Positions 1 through 9,300 of a DNA stretch of 64,000 nt are shown here, piece by piece (the stretch's first letter is position 1; each line of letters begins with the position of its first letter). Source of the stretch: Gluconacetobacter liquefaciens (GTDB lineage Bacteria; Pseudomonadota; Alphaproteobacteria; Acetobacterales; Acetobacteraceae). The stretch is from the NCBI RefSeq assembly GCF_003350405.1, contig NZ_QQAW01000002.1:434001-498000 (forward strand), read 5' to 3'. The notes beneath the pieces were generated by a model that was given only the letters and a program-made list of their open reading frames with translations, was not told the origin of the DNA and made no database searches. Both the position numbers and the translations under genes were made by a program.

Positions 1-72
1 GGAGCCGGCCAGTCTTTTCGTCGTGTCTGCCGGGTGGGGCGGTTGATGGATCGGGGACTTCGTGCCATGGAT

Positions 73-91
73 TGACCGACCGGTTCGGTCA
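73..91. promoter_or_regulatory. TetR-type operator-like palindrome upstream of emrA
   Basis: A 7-bp inverted repeat, TGACCGA-N5-TCGGTCA, lies 45 bp upstream of the emrA start. Its size, GACCG/CGGTC core and position resemble operators bound by TetR-family repressors that control efflux pumps. The regulator gene is not visible in the window. The palindrome is seen directly; the regulator class is inferred. Confidence 0.45.
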
Positions 92-135
92 TTCGACCGC
101 GCTGACGCTATGAGCTGGAACGCAAGAGGAACCGT

Positions 136-1227
136 ATGGCCGAGCAAGACGGCGCAGGGTCGGGCGACAAGCCGGAAGAAACGCGCAAAAAGAAACCCAA
201 CCCGCTGGTCCGTGTCGGCCTGATCCTTTTTGTCGTCGTCCTTGTGGTGGCGGCCGGGATCTACTGGTTCCTGACCCGCCACGACATTGAGACCGACGAT
301 GCGTTTACCGCCGGGCGTGCGGTGACCATCGCGCCGCATGTGCGCGGCTATGTGACGGAACTGCTGGTGAACGATAACCAGTTCGTCCATGCCGGGCAGG
401 TGCTGGCGCGCATCGACGACCGCGACTATCGGGCGGCGCGCGACAATGCCGCGGCGACGTTGCAGATTGCCCAGGCCCAGGCGGAAGGGGCGCAGTTTGG
501 ACTCGCGGTCGCGCAGAAGGATTTTCCGGGCCGGTTGCTGATGGCGCAGGGCCAGTTGCAGGCCGCGCAGGCGCAGCAGTTCAAGGCCGAGACCGATTAC
601 CGCCGCCAGCATGCGGTGGCGCGGGCCGCCACCACGCAGCAGGATATCGACTACGCCACGGCGGCGCTCCAGGCTGCCAAGGCGCAGGTGACGCAGGCCG
701 AAGGCAATCTGCGGATTGCCGAGCCGGTGCAGGCCAATATCTCGAACACCCAGACGCGGATCAGCCAGTATGACGCGCAGGTGGCGCAGGCCAAGGCGCA
801 GTTGGTGCAGGCCGAACTGAACCTGGGATGGACGGAGATCCGTGCCCCGCATGATGGCTGGATTTCGCAGCGCAATATCGAGCGCGGCAGCTTTGTCAGC
901 GAGGGGCAGTCGCTCTTCTCGGTCGTCGAGCCGGAAGTGTGGGTGGTCGCGAACTACAAGGAAACCCAGATGACCCATATGCGGCCGGGTCAGAAGGTGG
1001 ACATCGCGGTGGATGCCTATCCGTTCCTGAACCTGAAGGGCCATGTGGATTCGATCCAGCTTGGCACCGGGGCGACCTTCAGCGCCTTCCCGCCCGAGAA
1101 CGCGACGGGCAACTATGTGAAGATCGTGCAGCGCGTGCCGGTGAAGATCGTGATCGACCAGGGGTTGCAACCTGATCTGCCGCTGTCGCTGGGGCTGTCG
1201 GTCGTGCCGACGGTGCATACGGAATGA
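136..1227 (+). CDS. emrA: EmrA/HlyD-type membrane fusion protein of an efflux pump
   Basis: This 363-residue protein is the periplasmic adaptor that links an inner-membrane drug exporter to an outer-membrane channel. A short charged N-terminus (many Lys) precedes one membrane anchor at about residues 25-46. A first lipoyl-like half follows (about 60-95), then a long Ala/Gln-rich coiled-coil hairpin (about 100-205), then the second lipoyl half with the typical RAPHDG motif and a beta-barrel domain. The stop overlaps the start of emrB by four bases (ATGA), so the two are translationally coupled. A GAGGA ribosome site precedes the ATG. Family assignment is secure; the drug substrate is unknown. 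Confidence 0.93.
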   Translation: MAEQDGAGSGDKPEETRKKKPNPLVRVGLILFVVVLVVAAGIYWFLTRHDIETDDAFTAGRAVTIAPHVRGYVTELLVNDNQFVHAGQVLARIDDRDYRAARDNAAATLQIAQAQAEGAQFGLAVAQKDFPGRLLMAQGQLQAAQAQQFKAETDYRRQHAVARAATTQQDIDYATAALQAAKAQVTQAEGNLRIAEPVQANISNTQTRISQYDAQVAQAKAQLVQAELNLGWTEIRAPHDGWISQRNIERGSFVSEGQSLFSVVEPEVWVVANYKETQMTHMRPGQKVDIAVDAYPFLNLKGHVDSIQLGTGATFSAFPPENATGNYVKIVQRVPVKIVIDQGLQPDLPLSLGLSVVPTVHTE

Positions 1228-2819
1228 GCGATGGCCCGGCGGCCGGCGCGTCTGCCCCGGCGGAGAGGTCATGGAAGCCCAAGGCGAATCCATGGCTGAT
1301 CGCGGTCGTCGTGACGGTGGCCGCGTTCATGGAAATCCTGGACACGACCATCGTCAACGTCTCGCTGCCGCATATCGCCGGCAGCCTGTCGTCGACCTAT
1401 GACGATGCGACCTGGACCCTGACATCCTATCTGGTGGCCAACGGCATCGTGCTGACCATCTCGGGGTGGCTGGGAAAACTGCTGGGCCGAAAACGCTATT
1501 TCCTGATCTGTATCTTCATGTTCACCGTGTCGTCGTTTCTGTGCGGCATGGCGACGAGCCTGCCAGAACTGATTCTGTTCCGGCTGATGCAGGGGTTTTT
1601 CGGCGGCGGCCTGCAACCTAACCAGCAATCGATCATCCTCGATACCTTCCCGCCCGAAAAGCGGGCGGCGGCGTTCGGGCTGACGGCGATCGCCACCATC
1701 GTCGCGCCTGTGATCGGGCCGGCGCTGGGTGGGTGGATTACCGATAATTATTCCTGGCGCTGGATCTTCTTCATCAACGTGCCCGTGGGGCTGGCGGCGA
1801 CCTTTGCCGTGTCGATGATCGTCGAGGACCCGCCATGGGCGGGCAAGCAGAAGGCGCCGCTGGATATCGTGGGGATCGGGCTGATCGCCATCGGGTTCGG
1901 GTGCCTGGAAGTCGCGGTCGATCGCGGCGAGGACGAGGACTGGTTCGGCTCGTCGATGATCCGGATCATGGCCGTGCTGGCGGTGCTGGGGATCGGCGGT
2001 GCGGTGGCGTGGCTGTTGCGGACCAAAAAGCCGGCGGTGGATCTGCGGGTTTTCAAGGACCGGAATTTTGCGACCGGCACGCTGCTGATCGGGGCGGTGG
2101 GCGCGCTGCTCTATGCCTCGGCGATCATCGTGCCGCAGTTCGCGCAGCAGGTGATGGGTTATAACGCCACGCTTTCGGGCCTGATTCTGTCACCAGGTGG
2201 CATTGCGGTCATCATCCTGATTCCGCTGGTCGGGCGGTCGATGAAGTATCTGAGCCTGCGGACGCTGATTGCGATGGGCTTCTTCTTCATGGGCGTGTCG
2301 TTGTTCTGGTCGGCGCATCTGGTTCCGTTGCTGGATTTCCGCCATCTGGTGCTGTTCCGCATGACCCAGACGGCCAGCCTGGCCTTTCTGTTCGTGCCGA
2401 TTTCGACCATCACCTTCGCGACCCTGCCGCGCGAGTTGAATGGCGATGCCTCGGCGCTGTTCAGCATGGCGCGCAACGTGCTGGGGTCGATCGCGATTTC
2501 CGGCTCGACCGCCATGCTGACGGAGATCCGTCAGGCGCATCAGACGCAGATGGTGCATTGGATGACGCCGTTTCATCAGCCCTATAACGACTATCTGGCC
2601 AGGGTGAAGCAGGCAGCGAGCGGGCACGGGGTGGCGCAGGGGGCCTTGAATGCGGTCGCGCAGCATCGGCTGTTCGTCGAATTCACGCGGCAGATTTCGA
2701 TCCTGGCCTATAATGAAGTGTTCATGATCCTGGGGATCGGGGCCTTCCTTGTCGTGCCGTTCTGCTTCCTGCTGTCGCCGATCAAGGGGGGCGGCAAGAA
2801 GCCGTCGGCCGGGCATTGA
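1224..2819 (+). CDS. emrB: EmrB/QacA (DHA2) family MFS drug exporter
   Basis: This 531-residue integral membrane protein of the 14-helix DHA2 branch of the major facilitator superfamily is a proton-driven exporter working with EmrA. Motif D1 (LDTTIVNVSLPHIAG) lies at residues 39-53, motif A (GWLGKLLGRKR) at 81-91, and the motif-C region (GPALGGWITDNYSWRW) closes helix 5. Length is normal for EmrB. It overlaps emrA by four bases, and the NUDIX gene overlaps its stop codon, so three genes form one transcript. The closeness to EmrAB is clear; the transported compound cannot be told from sequence. Confidence 0.94.
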   Translation: MSDGPAAGASAPAERSWKPKANPWLIAVVVTVAAFMEILDTTIVNVSLPHIAGSLSSTYDDATWTLTSYLVANGIVLTISGWLGKLLGRKRYFLICIFMFTVSSFLCGMATSLPELILFRLMQGFFGGGLQPNQQSIILDTFPPEKRAAAFGLTAIATIVAPVIGPALGGWITDNYSWRWIFFINVPVGLAATFAVSMIVEDPPWAGKQKAPLDIVGIGLIAIGFGCLEVAVDRGEDEDWFGSSMIRIMAVLAVLGIGGAVAWLLRTKKPAVDLRVFKDRNFATGTLLIGAVGALLYASAIIVPQFAQQVMGYNATLSGLILSPGGIAVIILIPLVGRSMKYLSLRTLIAMGFFFMGVSLFWSAHLVPLLDFRHLVLFRMTQTASLAFLFVPISTITFATLPRELNGDASALFSMARNVLGSIAISGSTAMLTEIRQAHQTQMVHWMTPFHQPYNDYLARVKQAASGHGVAQGALNAVAQHRLFVEFTRQISILAYNEVFMILGIGAFLVVPFCFLLSPIKGGGKKPSAGH

Positions 2820-3241
2820 GCGGCAGGAAGCCGAGAGGGCGGGTGATCAGCGTCGTGTCGGCTGCGATCGTGCGGGATGGGGCGCTGCTGGTGGTGCGCA
2901 AGCGCGGCACCGACAGCTTCATGCTGCCGGGTGGCAAGGGCGAGCCGGGCGAGACCGAGGCCGAGACCCTGCAACGCGAACTGCGCGAGGAACTGGGTTG
3001 CGGGCTGCATCCTGACAGGCTGGCGCTGCTAGGCCATTTCGAGGCGCCGGCGGCCAACGAGCCGGGATGCGTGGTCCGGGCGGCGATCTATCGCGGCGAC
3101 CTGGATGGCGTGCCGGTGATCGCGGCGGAAATCGCGGAGATGCTGTGGCTGGATGTGGAGGGGGAGGAGGAGCCGCCGATCCGGCTGGCCCCGCTGCTGA
3201 ACCGGCATGTGCTGCCTGCTCTGCGCGACGTGGTGGCATAG
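2816..3241 (+). CDS. NUDIX hydrolase (MutT-like)
   Basis: This 141-residue NUDIX hydrolase would cleave a nucleoside diphosphate linked to another moiety. The NUDIX box starts at Gly40, with GETEAETLQRELREELG fitting GX5EX7REUXEEXGU. The open frame begins with a TTG that overlaps the emrB stop (TTGA). A GTG at 2843 is an in-frame alternative that trims nine residues, and the conserved fold begins just after it. Coupling to an efflux pump suggests co-expression rather than a known joint function. The substrate is unknown. Confidence 0.8.
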   Translation: MSGRKPRGRVISVVSAAIVRDGALLVVRKRGTDSFMLPGGKGEPGETEAETLQRELREELGCGLHPDRLALLGHFEAPAANEPGCVVRAAIYRGDLDGVPVIAAEIAEMLWLDVEGEEEPPIRLAPLLNRHVLPALRDVVA

Positions 3242-3266
3242 CCCTTTCCGATCGACGAATGGGGAT

Positions 3267-3310
3267 GCAAGGGCCGAGGCCCTTGCCGGGTTCGGGCAAA
3301 GCCCGACCTT
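3267..3310 (+). terminator. Tandem hairpins downstream of the NUDIX gene
   Basis: Two consecutive hairpins follow the emrA-emrB-NUDIX genes. The first pairs GCAAGGGCC with GGCCCTTGC (3267-3286). The second pairs TCGGGC with GCCCGA around an AAA loop (3292-3306) and is followed by CCTTTTCC. The second has the shape of a factor-independent terminator with a short T run. Termination itself is inferred. Confidence 0.45.
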
Positions 3311-3692
3311 TTCCGTGACGCCGGCCGGAGCCCTCATCCGCCCCCATATCGTATCGCCCCGGTAGCCGAATGCTGGTCGCCGTTTCATATCGCGCCTCAA
3401 TCATGACATGCGCACCGGTTGCGCCCTGATCCTGCGTTGCGACTGGCACTGAAAACGATCCAGGCGGTTTCTGTCAGTAAAGTCGGGTGTGGCCGTGATC
3501 GTTGAGGCAGGGTGGCTTTGCATACAGCCTCGACGCGAATTGCCGTTTTCCGTTAGGAACCTAAAGCGGCTCACCGGACGATCGGGCAATCGCGCTGGTC
3601 CCGATGGATCGGCAGGGGAGACGCGCCGATGCAAGGTGCGTACGGCGCTTGCCGTCAGGGCCGGCTCCCATTTTTCGCATGCGCAGTTCTGT
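3311..3692. other. Intergenic stretch with no recognisable gene
   Basis: About 380 bases between the terminator-like hairpins and the stop of the MarR-GNAT gene. Open frames are short, overlap each other and show no recognisable motif. It marks the left side of the accessory region, but I see no insertion-sequence ends, direct repeat or tRNA. Confidence 0.5.
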
Positions 3693-4823
3693 CTATTGTT
3701 TTTGAAGAACGGTGGCCGTCACGACCTGATGGGGAATGAAGCCAAGCGACCGATATAATGCGATGGCAGCTTTATTGTCGGAGTAAGTATGGAGGAAAGG
3801 CGTCTCGCCTCTATCCAGAATACGCTGGGCGACAATACGCATGAGAAATCCAGCGTATCCGCGTCCTCGATAGTGAGGGTGAGTGCATACACCGCTGACC
3901 TCCGTAAAATTTCCTGGCTTCATGCGTTCTCCAGCCATGGCGACCAGACGTCCCGCTTCGCGGATACCGACGAAACCGCCTAATTGCCATGTGTCTGCCA
4001 GGAAAGGACCGGGGACAGTGAGCATCGCGAGTTCTCGCATTTCAACGGTGTCGTCTGCCCCTAGATCAAAGAAAGAAAAATCGTGCTCACTATCAGATAC
4101 ATGCGATGCCACCATCTGTAGGCATTCGGCAGTTTTGACGACTTTCAGGCCAGGTGGGGTGGGAAAGCGTTCCTTTTCCACGAGCCAGATCTCTTCATCC
4201 GGAGAGAGCAATTTCCCAAATGCCCGAAGATCAATGTCTCCGGTTCCTGCGGAAGCGCCGAACGGGGTAATCGTTCTTTGGTAGCACAATGCATGATTAT
4301 TACCGACAGAGAGTGCGCTTTGCCGGCCCGTGAGAGCATGCCAGACGGGGCGATTCAGAACATCTAACGGAGGTGAGGCGGGTGTGCGGGTTAGCAGATG
4401 CCGAACTGAAGTCAGTGCCTGCGCGAGCGTCTGCCGTTCAGTTTCATTCAACTGTAACAGGGAGGTCTTAATGACATCGTGCTGTCTTTGATCGACGTTT
4501 TCGAAAACGATACGTCCCTTGGCCGTCAGTTTCATGGGGCGTGAACGGCCATCTTCCGGTGATCGTTCGCGTGTTATCCATCCTTCATTCTCGAACCGAC
4601 GTATCATGCGGCTCAGATACCCGCGATCCAGTGTCAGGACATCCTGCAGGACATTGGCCTGAACGGGTTCGCGGTTTGCGATTTCCAGCAGAAGACGGGC
4701 TTCCGTCAGCGTCATGTCGCTGCCCAGAAAGCGTGAATCGAGCGCCCCGACATATCGCATGTAAAAGCGGTTGAAATCACGAACCGCCGCTATCGCCTGT
4801 TCCATGTTCATCCATTCGGACAA
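3693..4823 (-). CDS. MarR-family regulator fused to a GNAT acetyltransferase
   Basis: This 376-residue two-domain protein has a winged-helix MarR domain at about residues 1-145, with recognition and wing segments around YLSRMIRRFENEGWITRERS and an SPEDGRSR wing. It is followed by a GNAT acetyltransferase domain whose acetyl-CoA loop RGRGYA lies at 319-324, with the typical N-K-A-A-I-A-L-Y-R-S-L-G-F end. This architecture is a known minority type of bifunctional regulator. It likely both binds DNA and acetylates a small molecule or protein; targets are unknown. Base composition is visibly lower in GC than the flanking housekeeping genes, in keeping with the accessory region. It is read away from the methylase remnant. 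Confidence 0.88.
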   Translation of the reverse strand: MSEWMNMEQAIAAVRDFNRFYMRYVGALDSRFLGSDMTLTEARLLLEIANREPVQANVLQDVLTLDRGYLSRMIRRFENEGWITRERSPEDGRSRPMKLTAKGRIVFENVDQRQHDVIKTSLLQLNETERQTLAQALTSVRHLLTRTPASPPLDVLNRPVWHALTGRQSALSVGNNHALCYQRTITPFGASAGTGDIDLRAFGKLLSPDEEIWLVEKERFPTPPGLKVVKTAECLQMVASHVSDSEHDFSFFDLGADDTVEMRELAMLTVPGPFLADTWQLGGFVGIREAGRLVAMAGERMKPGNFTEVSGVCTHPHYRGRGYAGFLMRIVAQRILDRGETPFLHTYSDNKAAIALYRSLGFIPHQVVTATVLQKQ

Positions 4824-4920
4824 AAGGTTGCCTGAAGCAACTATACGCCGGATCTAGAGATAATGCACGCGTTTTGAATGGAGAGAGTCCGCTTCATGGC
4901 GAACGAGCCCTGTTGCATGG

Positions 4921-5152
4921 TGTTGGGGCAGGAGGAGGTTCAGAGCGGCAAGCCGGCGGGGACCTGTCCTGAATGTCATGTGTTTGGTGTGATGCTGGAG
5001 AGGGAGACGCATCATGTCCCGGCGCAAGAGGCTGGTGGCGGGATTGCTTCCGCTGGTAGAAGCCTTCTGCTCGGTTGGGGGCTTGGTCCTGCACTCGTTC
5101 GCGGGTTCGGGTTCGTCTTTGATGGCGGCGTAAGCGGTCCCCGTTCTTCATC
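4921..5152 (+). pseudogene. Decayed DNA methyltransferase fragment
   Basis: This is a fragment of the C-terminal half of an N4/N6-type DNA methylase. In one frame the residues HHVPAQE recall the conserved (N)RxHPxQKP segment. After a frameshift near 5020 the next frame reads LLPLVEAFCSVGGLVLHSFAGSGSSLMAA and then a stop. This matches the SAM-binding signature LxLDPFAGSGSTLxAA, with the catalytically important D-P pair changed to H-S. The usual sequence after AA is missing. It is recognised by motif only and could not encode an active enzyme. Such methylases are common on plasmids and integrative elements, so this is a sign of past insertion. Confidence 0.5.
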
Positions 5153-5252
5153 TCACCTGCGCGCCAGTTCCAACCGCAAGGACAGTCTCACCCGGACGCG
5201 CACGTTTCCGGTCGCGTGGACTGAAGCGGCGTGATTGGAATATGCTGGCGGC

Positions 5253-5989
5253 ATGAGGATTGCTGTGATCGCCGATGTCCATGGGAACAGCCTGGCTCTG
5301 GATGCAGTGCTGCATGATATTGCCCAAGAAAATCCCGACCTGATCGTCAATCTGGGGGACCTGGTTTCCGGGCCGTTCGACCCGGCCCGCAGTGGGATAT
5401 CCAAATGTCGCTTTCTGCCGTAACGGTGGCAGGTAATCACGAACGCCAATTGCTGACAGGTGGGGCGGGTGCCTCCGATGCCTATGCGCGGCCGCGCCTG
5501 TCGGAAGACCATTGGAAATGGCTGCGGTCGCTTCCCGCCACGGCGAGGTTGCTGGATGGGCGGGTGTTCGCCTGTCATGGCAGTCCTGCCGGAGGGGACC
5601 TGGAGTACTTCCTGGAAGATGTCTCGACGGGCCATGCGCGGCTCGATCGGCCTGAGGCTATTCGCCGTCGGCTGGTCGGGGCGGGTGATGCGAAACTCGT
5701 GTTGTGTGGGCATACCCATATCCCACGCGTCGTCACGATTGATGGTGTTGTTATCGTCAATCCTGGCAGTGTCGGGATGCCTGCCTATGACGACGATCGC
5801 CCGGTTGCGCATGTCATGGAGGCAGGTTGCCCGCATGCGCGATATGCCCTGGTCACTCCTTCGTCTTCGGGATGGCGCGTTGATCTGCGGGCCGTTCCTT
5901 ACGATTTCGAGGCGGCTGCGCGACAAGCGGAGCAGGCTGGGCGGCCCGAAATCGCTTTTGGGGTGCGTACAGGTAGAATGCCGTGCTGA
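5253..5989 (+). pseudogene. Frameshifted YfcE/MJ0936-like metallophosphoesterase
   Basis: A calcineurin-like phosphoesterase split over two frames. The first part, from ATG 5253, carries the metal motifs MRIAVIADVHGN and NLGDLV. It then runs out of frame near 5390-5396, where the ancestral reading (PARS-x-DIQMSL) continues in the -1 frame. The second part, open from 5405 to 5989, carries GNHE, CHGSP and GHTHIP. The shift fits loss of a single base. All metal-ligand motifs survive, so the break is recent, or a sequencing error, or programmed slippage. The intact enzyme would be about 245 residues. It lies in the decayed island beside the methylase remnant. Confidence 0.8.
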
Positions 5990-6345
5990 ATGGTGTTGGA
6001 AGCAGGTGCTTTTTGCGCGACCTGGGGACGTGACAATACGACGTCTGTTATTCGGTTTTGCGATGCGCCGTTTAAGCATCTGGATGAAGGGGAGTGCTGC
6101 CGGTCTGTTCATTCTGGAAGCCGACAGGCAGATCAGGGGGGGAAGAGGAATGTCGGCTCTCGGAAGGGAGATTAGAAAAGCGGCCATTTGCGCCGTCGAC
6201 ATTTACGACAACTACGCGCTCTAAACTAGAACATTGGCGCTCACTGCATATTTCCCGAAGTAGGTTATTGAATCCGTCACTCATATGTGCCGAAATCGAA
6301 GCGTAAAACCCTCAATCTGCTACTCGTAATTGCGATATGCTCTAG
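5990..6345. other. Intergenic region upstream of the STAND gene
   Basis: About 355 bases without a convincing gene. The last 130 bases are markedly richer in A+T than the chromosome around them, as expected for a promoter region in front of the large gene that follows. I could not settle on a clear -35/-10 pair. No repeats, tRNA or insertion-sequence ends are visible. Confidence 0.4.
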
Positions 6346-9300
6346 ATGATCTCATGCAATAATACAGAGAAGATGGCGAAGAAGCATACAGATACGACCA
6401 CGAGCCCGAATGTATCATCAGGGACTAGGACAGTCGTTGCACGCAAACGAGCAGCAACCACCCGCTCCACCGGCGGGGCTGGCTTCGATTTTGAAGATCG
6501 TGTCGCTGCGTCGCTTCTACTTCGGATGGTATCAGGTGAGGCGCAGCCCGCCATCGAAGGGTCGGGCATCCATCTACAGACGCAGACCGAGCCTTTGGGC
6601 TGGAAGATTGACGACCTCCTCGTCACCACGTCGTCAGCCAGGACGCATCAACGGCTTGCTATCTCCTGCAAGAGCAATGTGCAGGTGACGAGGAACGGTT
6701 TTCAGCCGGAATTCGCGGGCCGCGTCCTGCAGCAGTGGCGTGAGGGAAGCACACCGTTCAATCGAGCGACCGATCACCTTGCCCTAGCTTCGCGCGGGCA
6801 CAACGCCGACTTCGAGGCTACGTGGGCCGATATCAAAGGTTGGTGCGAGGGGCCTGATCCGGCGCTCGCCCTCAGCAGGATCAATGCGTCGCGCAAGCAC
6901 CGGACGGTGTTCGATAGCTTGCGTAGTCCAGCAGGGTACGAAGCAGCCTCCGATGTGGAAACCGTCGAGATCATCCGCCGGCTTCACGTCCTGCCTTTCG
7001 ATTTCCAGCTTGCGCAGTCGAATGACAATTCTCGGATGATTGCTCAATGCAGGCAACTCCTTGTTAGCCGTAGCCAGGTGGAGGCGGAGAACCTCTGGAA
7101 GGATATCATCGACGCAGCGCGAGACACGAGGTTGGGTTCGGGCACCCTGCCGTTTACCGTGGTGTGGGATCGGCTGAGGAAGAAATATGCTCTGCGAGCA
7201 CATCCCGACTACGCGGCCTCGTGGGATACGCTTTCGACGCTCACCATCGACTACCGCGACAACATTCAAACCGAGCTGCCAGCAGGATATACCGTTGACC
7301 GTTCGCACCCTCGCGCCGAACTGGAAGAGCTCATCAAGTCCACCAGCGTGGCAGTCGTTCTCGGCGACTCGGGCGTTGGGAAGTCTGCTCTCGTCAAGGA
7401 CACGCTCGACGACCGGTTTACGAACAGGAATCAGGTCTGGCTTGGGCCGGATGAACTGGCTGCAACTCTGAGCGCCGTAAAGCGTCTTAGTTTATCGCTC
7501 TCACACCCGCTCCCCGAAGTCCTGAACGCCACAAGCCATGCACGTAACGTGCTGGTGCTGGATTCCGCTGAGCGGTTCAGCGACACCGACTTGGTCGCCA
7601 CGAAACGTCTGATCGAGCTGATAACCGCTCCTAGCGAAGGCGTGGAAGACGCAACATGGCGCATTGTCATTGTAAGTCAGCAGCAGAACTGGCGAACTAT
7701 ATCCCAGCGGCTTCTGGTTTCAACACCACCAAAAGTCGTTACCGTAAATGCGTTGAATGCGGAGCAGGTACGGGCCGCTCTTCTATCCAGCCTCACGCTT
7801 CGCTGGCTTGCTACCCACAATGAGACCGTTGTCGCGCTTACCAACCTTAAAACCCTCTCCTGGGTGATGACCGCTGGCGGCGCGATGGGGACCGATAGTG
7901 GCGCACTTGCTTCCCATACAGCGATTGCGGATCAACTATGGGATTTTTGGACGAACGGTCGACTTGATGTGCAGGGATTGATTATGCGCCTTGCCCGGCG
8001 CGAAGCCTCCTTCGAACGGAGCTTTGCGATCTCGGCGCTTGATCCTGCAGATGCGACCATTTTCCAGAACAGGCCGTCACAACTGCCACTGTTCATCCGC
8101 CGCAATCGGATCGAATTCGAGCACGATCTTGCGGCTGATTGGGCGCGATTCCAACATCTCAAGGAGATCGCGGACGATGTGCCAACATGGGCCGCATACG
8201 CAGTAAACCCCTTGTGGACCGGCGCTCTTCGCATGTTGGGGCAGTACCTTCTGCGAGAAAAAATCGGTGCCGAAACCGCTTGGGATCAAGCATTTCGCGC
8301 CGTCGAGGGAGGACAACCTCCCCTCGCCATGGACGTATTGCTCGATGCGATTTGCCTAGACCCGGAAGCTGAGCGCTTTCTGAACGAGCGCGCCGAATTC
8401 CTTTTCGCGAACCGCGGAAGATGGCTCGACAGTTTGCTCCGCCGCTTTCGGCATGTCGCATCCATGCCCAGCGTAGCGCCGACATTGTTAAACGCCGACA
8501 CGTCGATGGGCCTTTACCTCGACGCCAATTTCCGCACGCTGGTCATTGGGCGATGGCCACCCATCGCGAACTTTCTGGCCAAGCACGAAGCGCGCGTCGC
8601 GGATTTGATGCTGCCTTCCGTGTCCGCTGTTTGCGAGACATGGCTCAACGGCGTTTCGTCCCTGATTGGTGATACCCCGACACCGTACCGCAAGGAATTT
8701 GCGCAGCTTGCGCTTCGGATTGCTCAGGTAGTTCAGGCGGATAAAATGCGCGGCACAATCTATAGCGGTCACGACGACCTAACCTTCTTTTCTTCTGCCT
8801 TGGCAGGCGCGCCTGACTTCCCGGAGAAGGTGGCGGCATGGGCTCTTGAAATGGTGGGCCGCCGGGAGCCATCGGATTTTGTTCGCGAACGCGTAGCGGA
8901 AGCCAACCGTAAAGAAGCCGAGAAGCGAGCTGAGCGGCTTGGGACTGATCTGACCTATCGGGCGGCGGAGCAAAAGCGCGGGCGGTCGTCGAGAGGTCCG
9001 ATGATGATCTCGTCGACGTACGCCCTTCCTGCGTGGCCACTCGGACCTCAGCATCGACTTGACCGCGATTTCGTAAATATGGCGTTCAAATCGAATCCGC
9101 TCATGGCGCTAATGCATGCAAACCCTGCTGCAGCGGCTGAATTACTGATAGCCCTCCACATTGAGGACAACCCCGAAGAGAAATTTGGTTCTTCTACGCG
9201 TATCGAACCTGAGCTGGGTCTTTCTCATCAACGGGAAGCTTACCCGAGTGCTTTCTGGAAGAGTCCCTTCTTCTCCTTCCTCCAAATCGCACCTAAAGAG

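Noticed and set aside
1-46. Possible 3' end of an upstream gene (a frame ending SAGWGG then TGA at 44-46)
   Set aside because: Only 14 codons are available and no motif can be checked; several other frames are also open.
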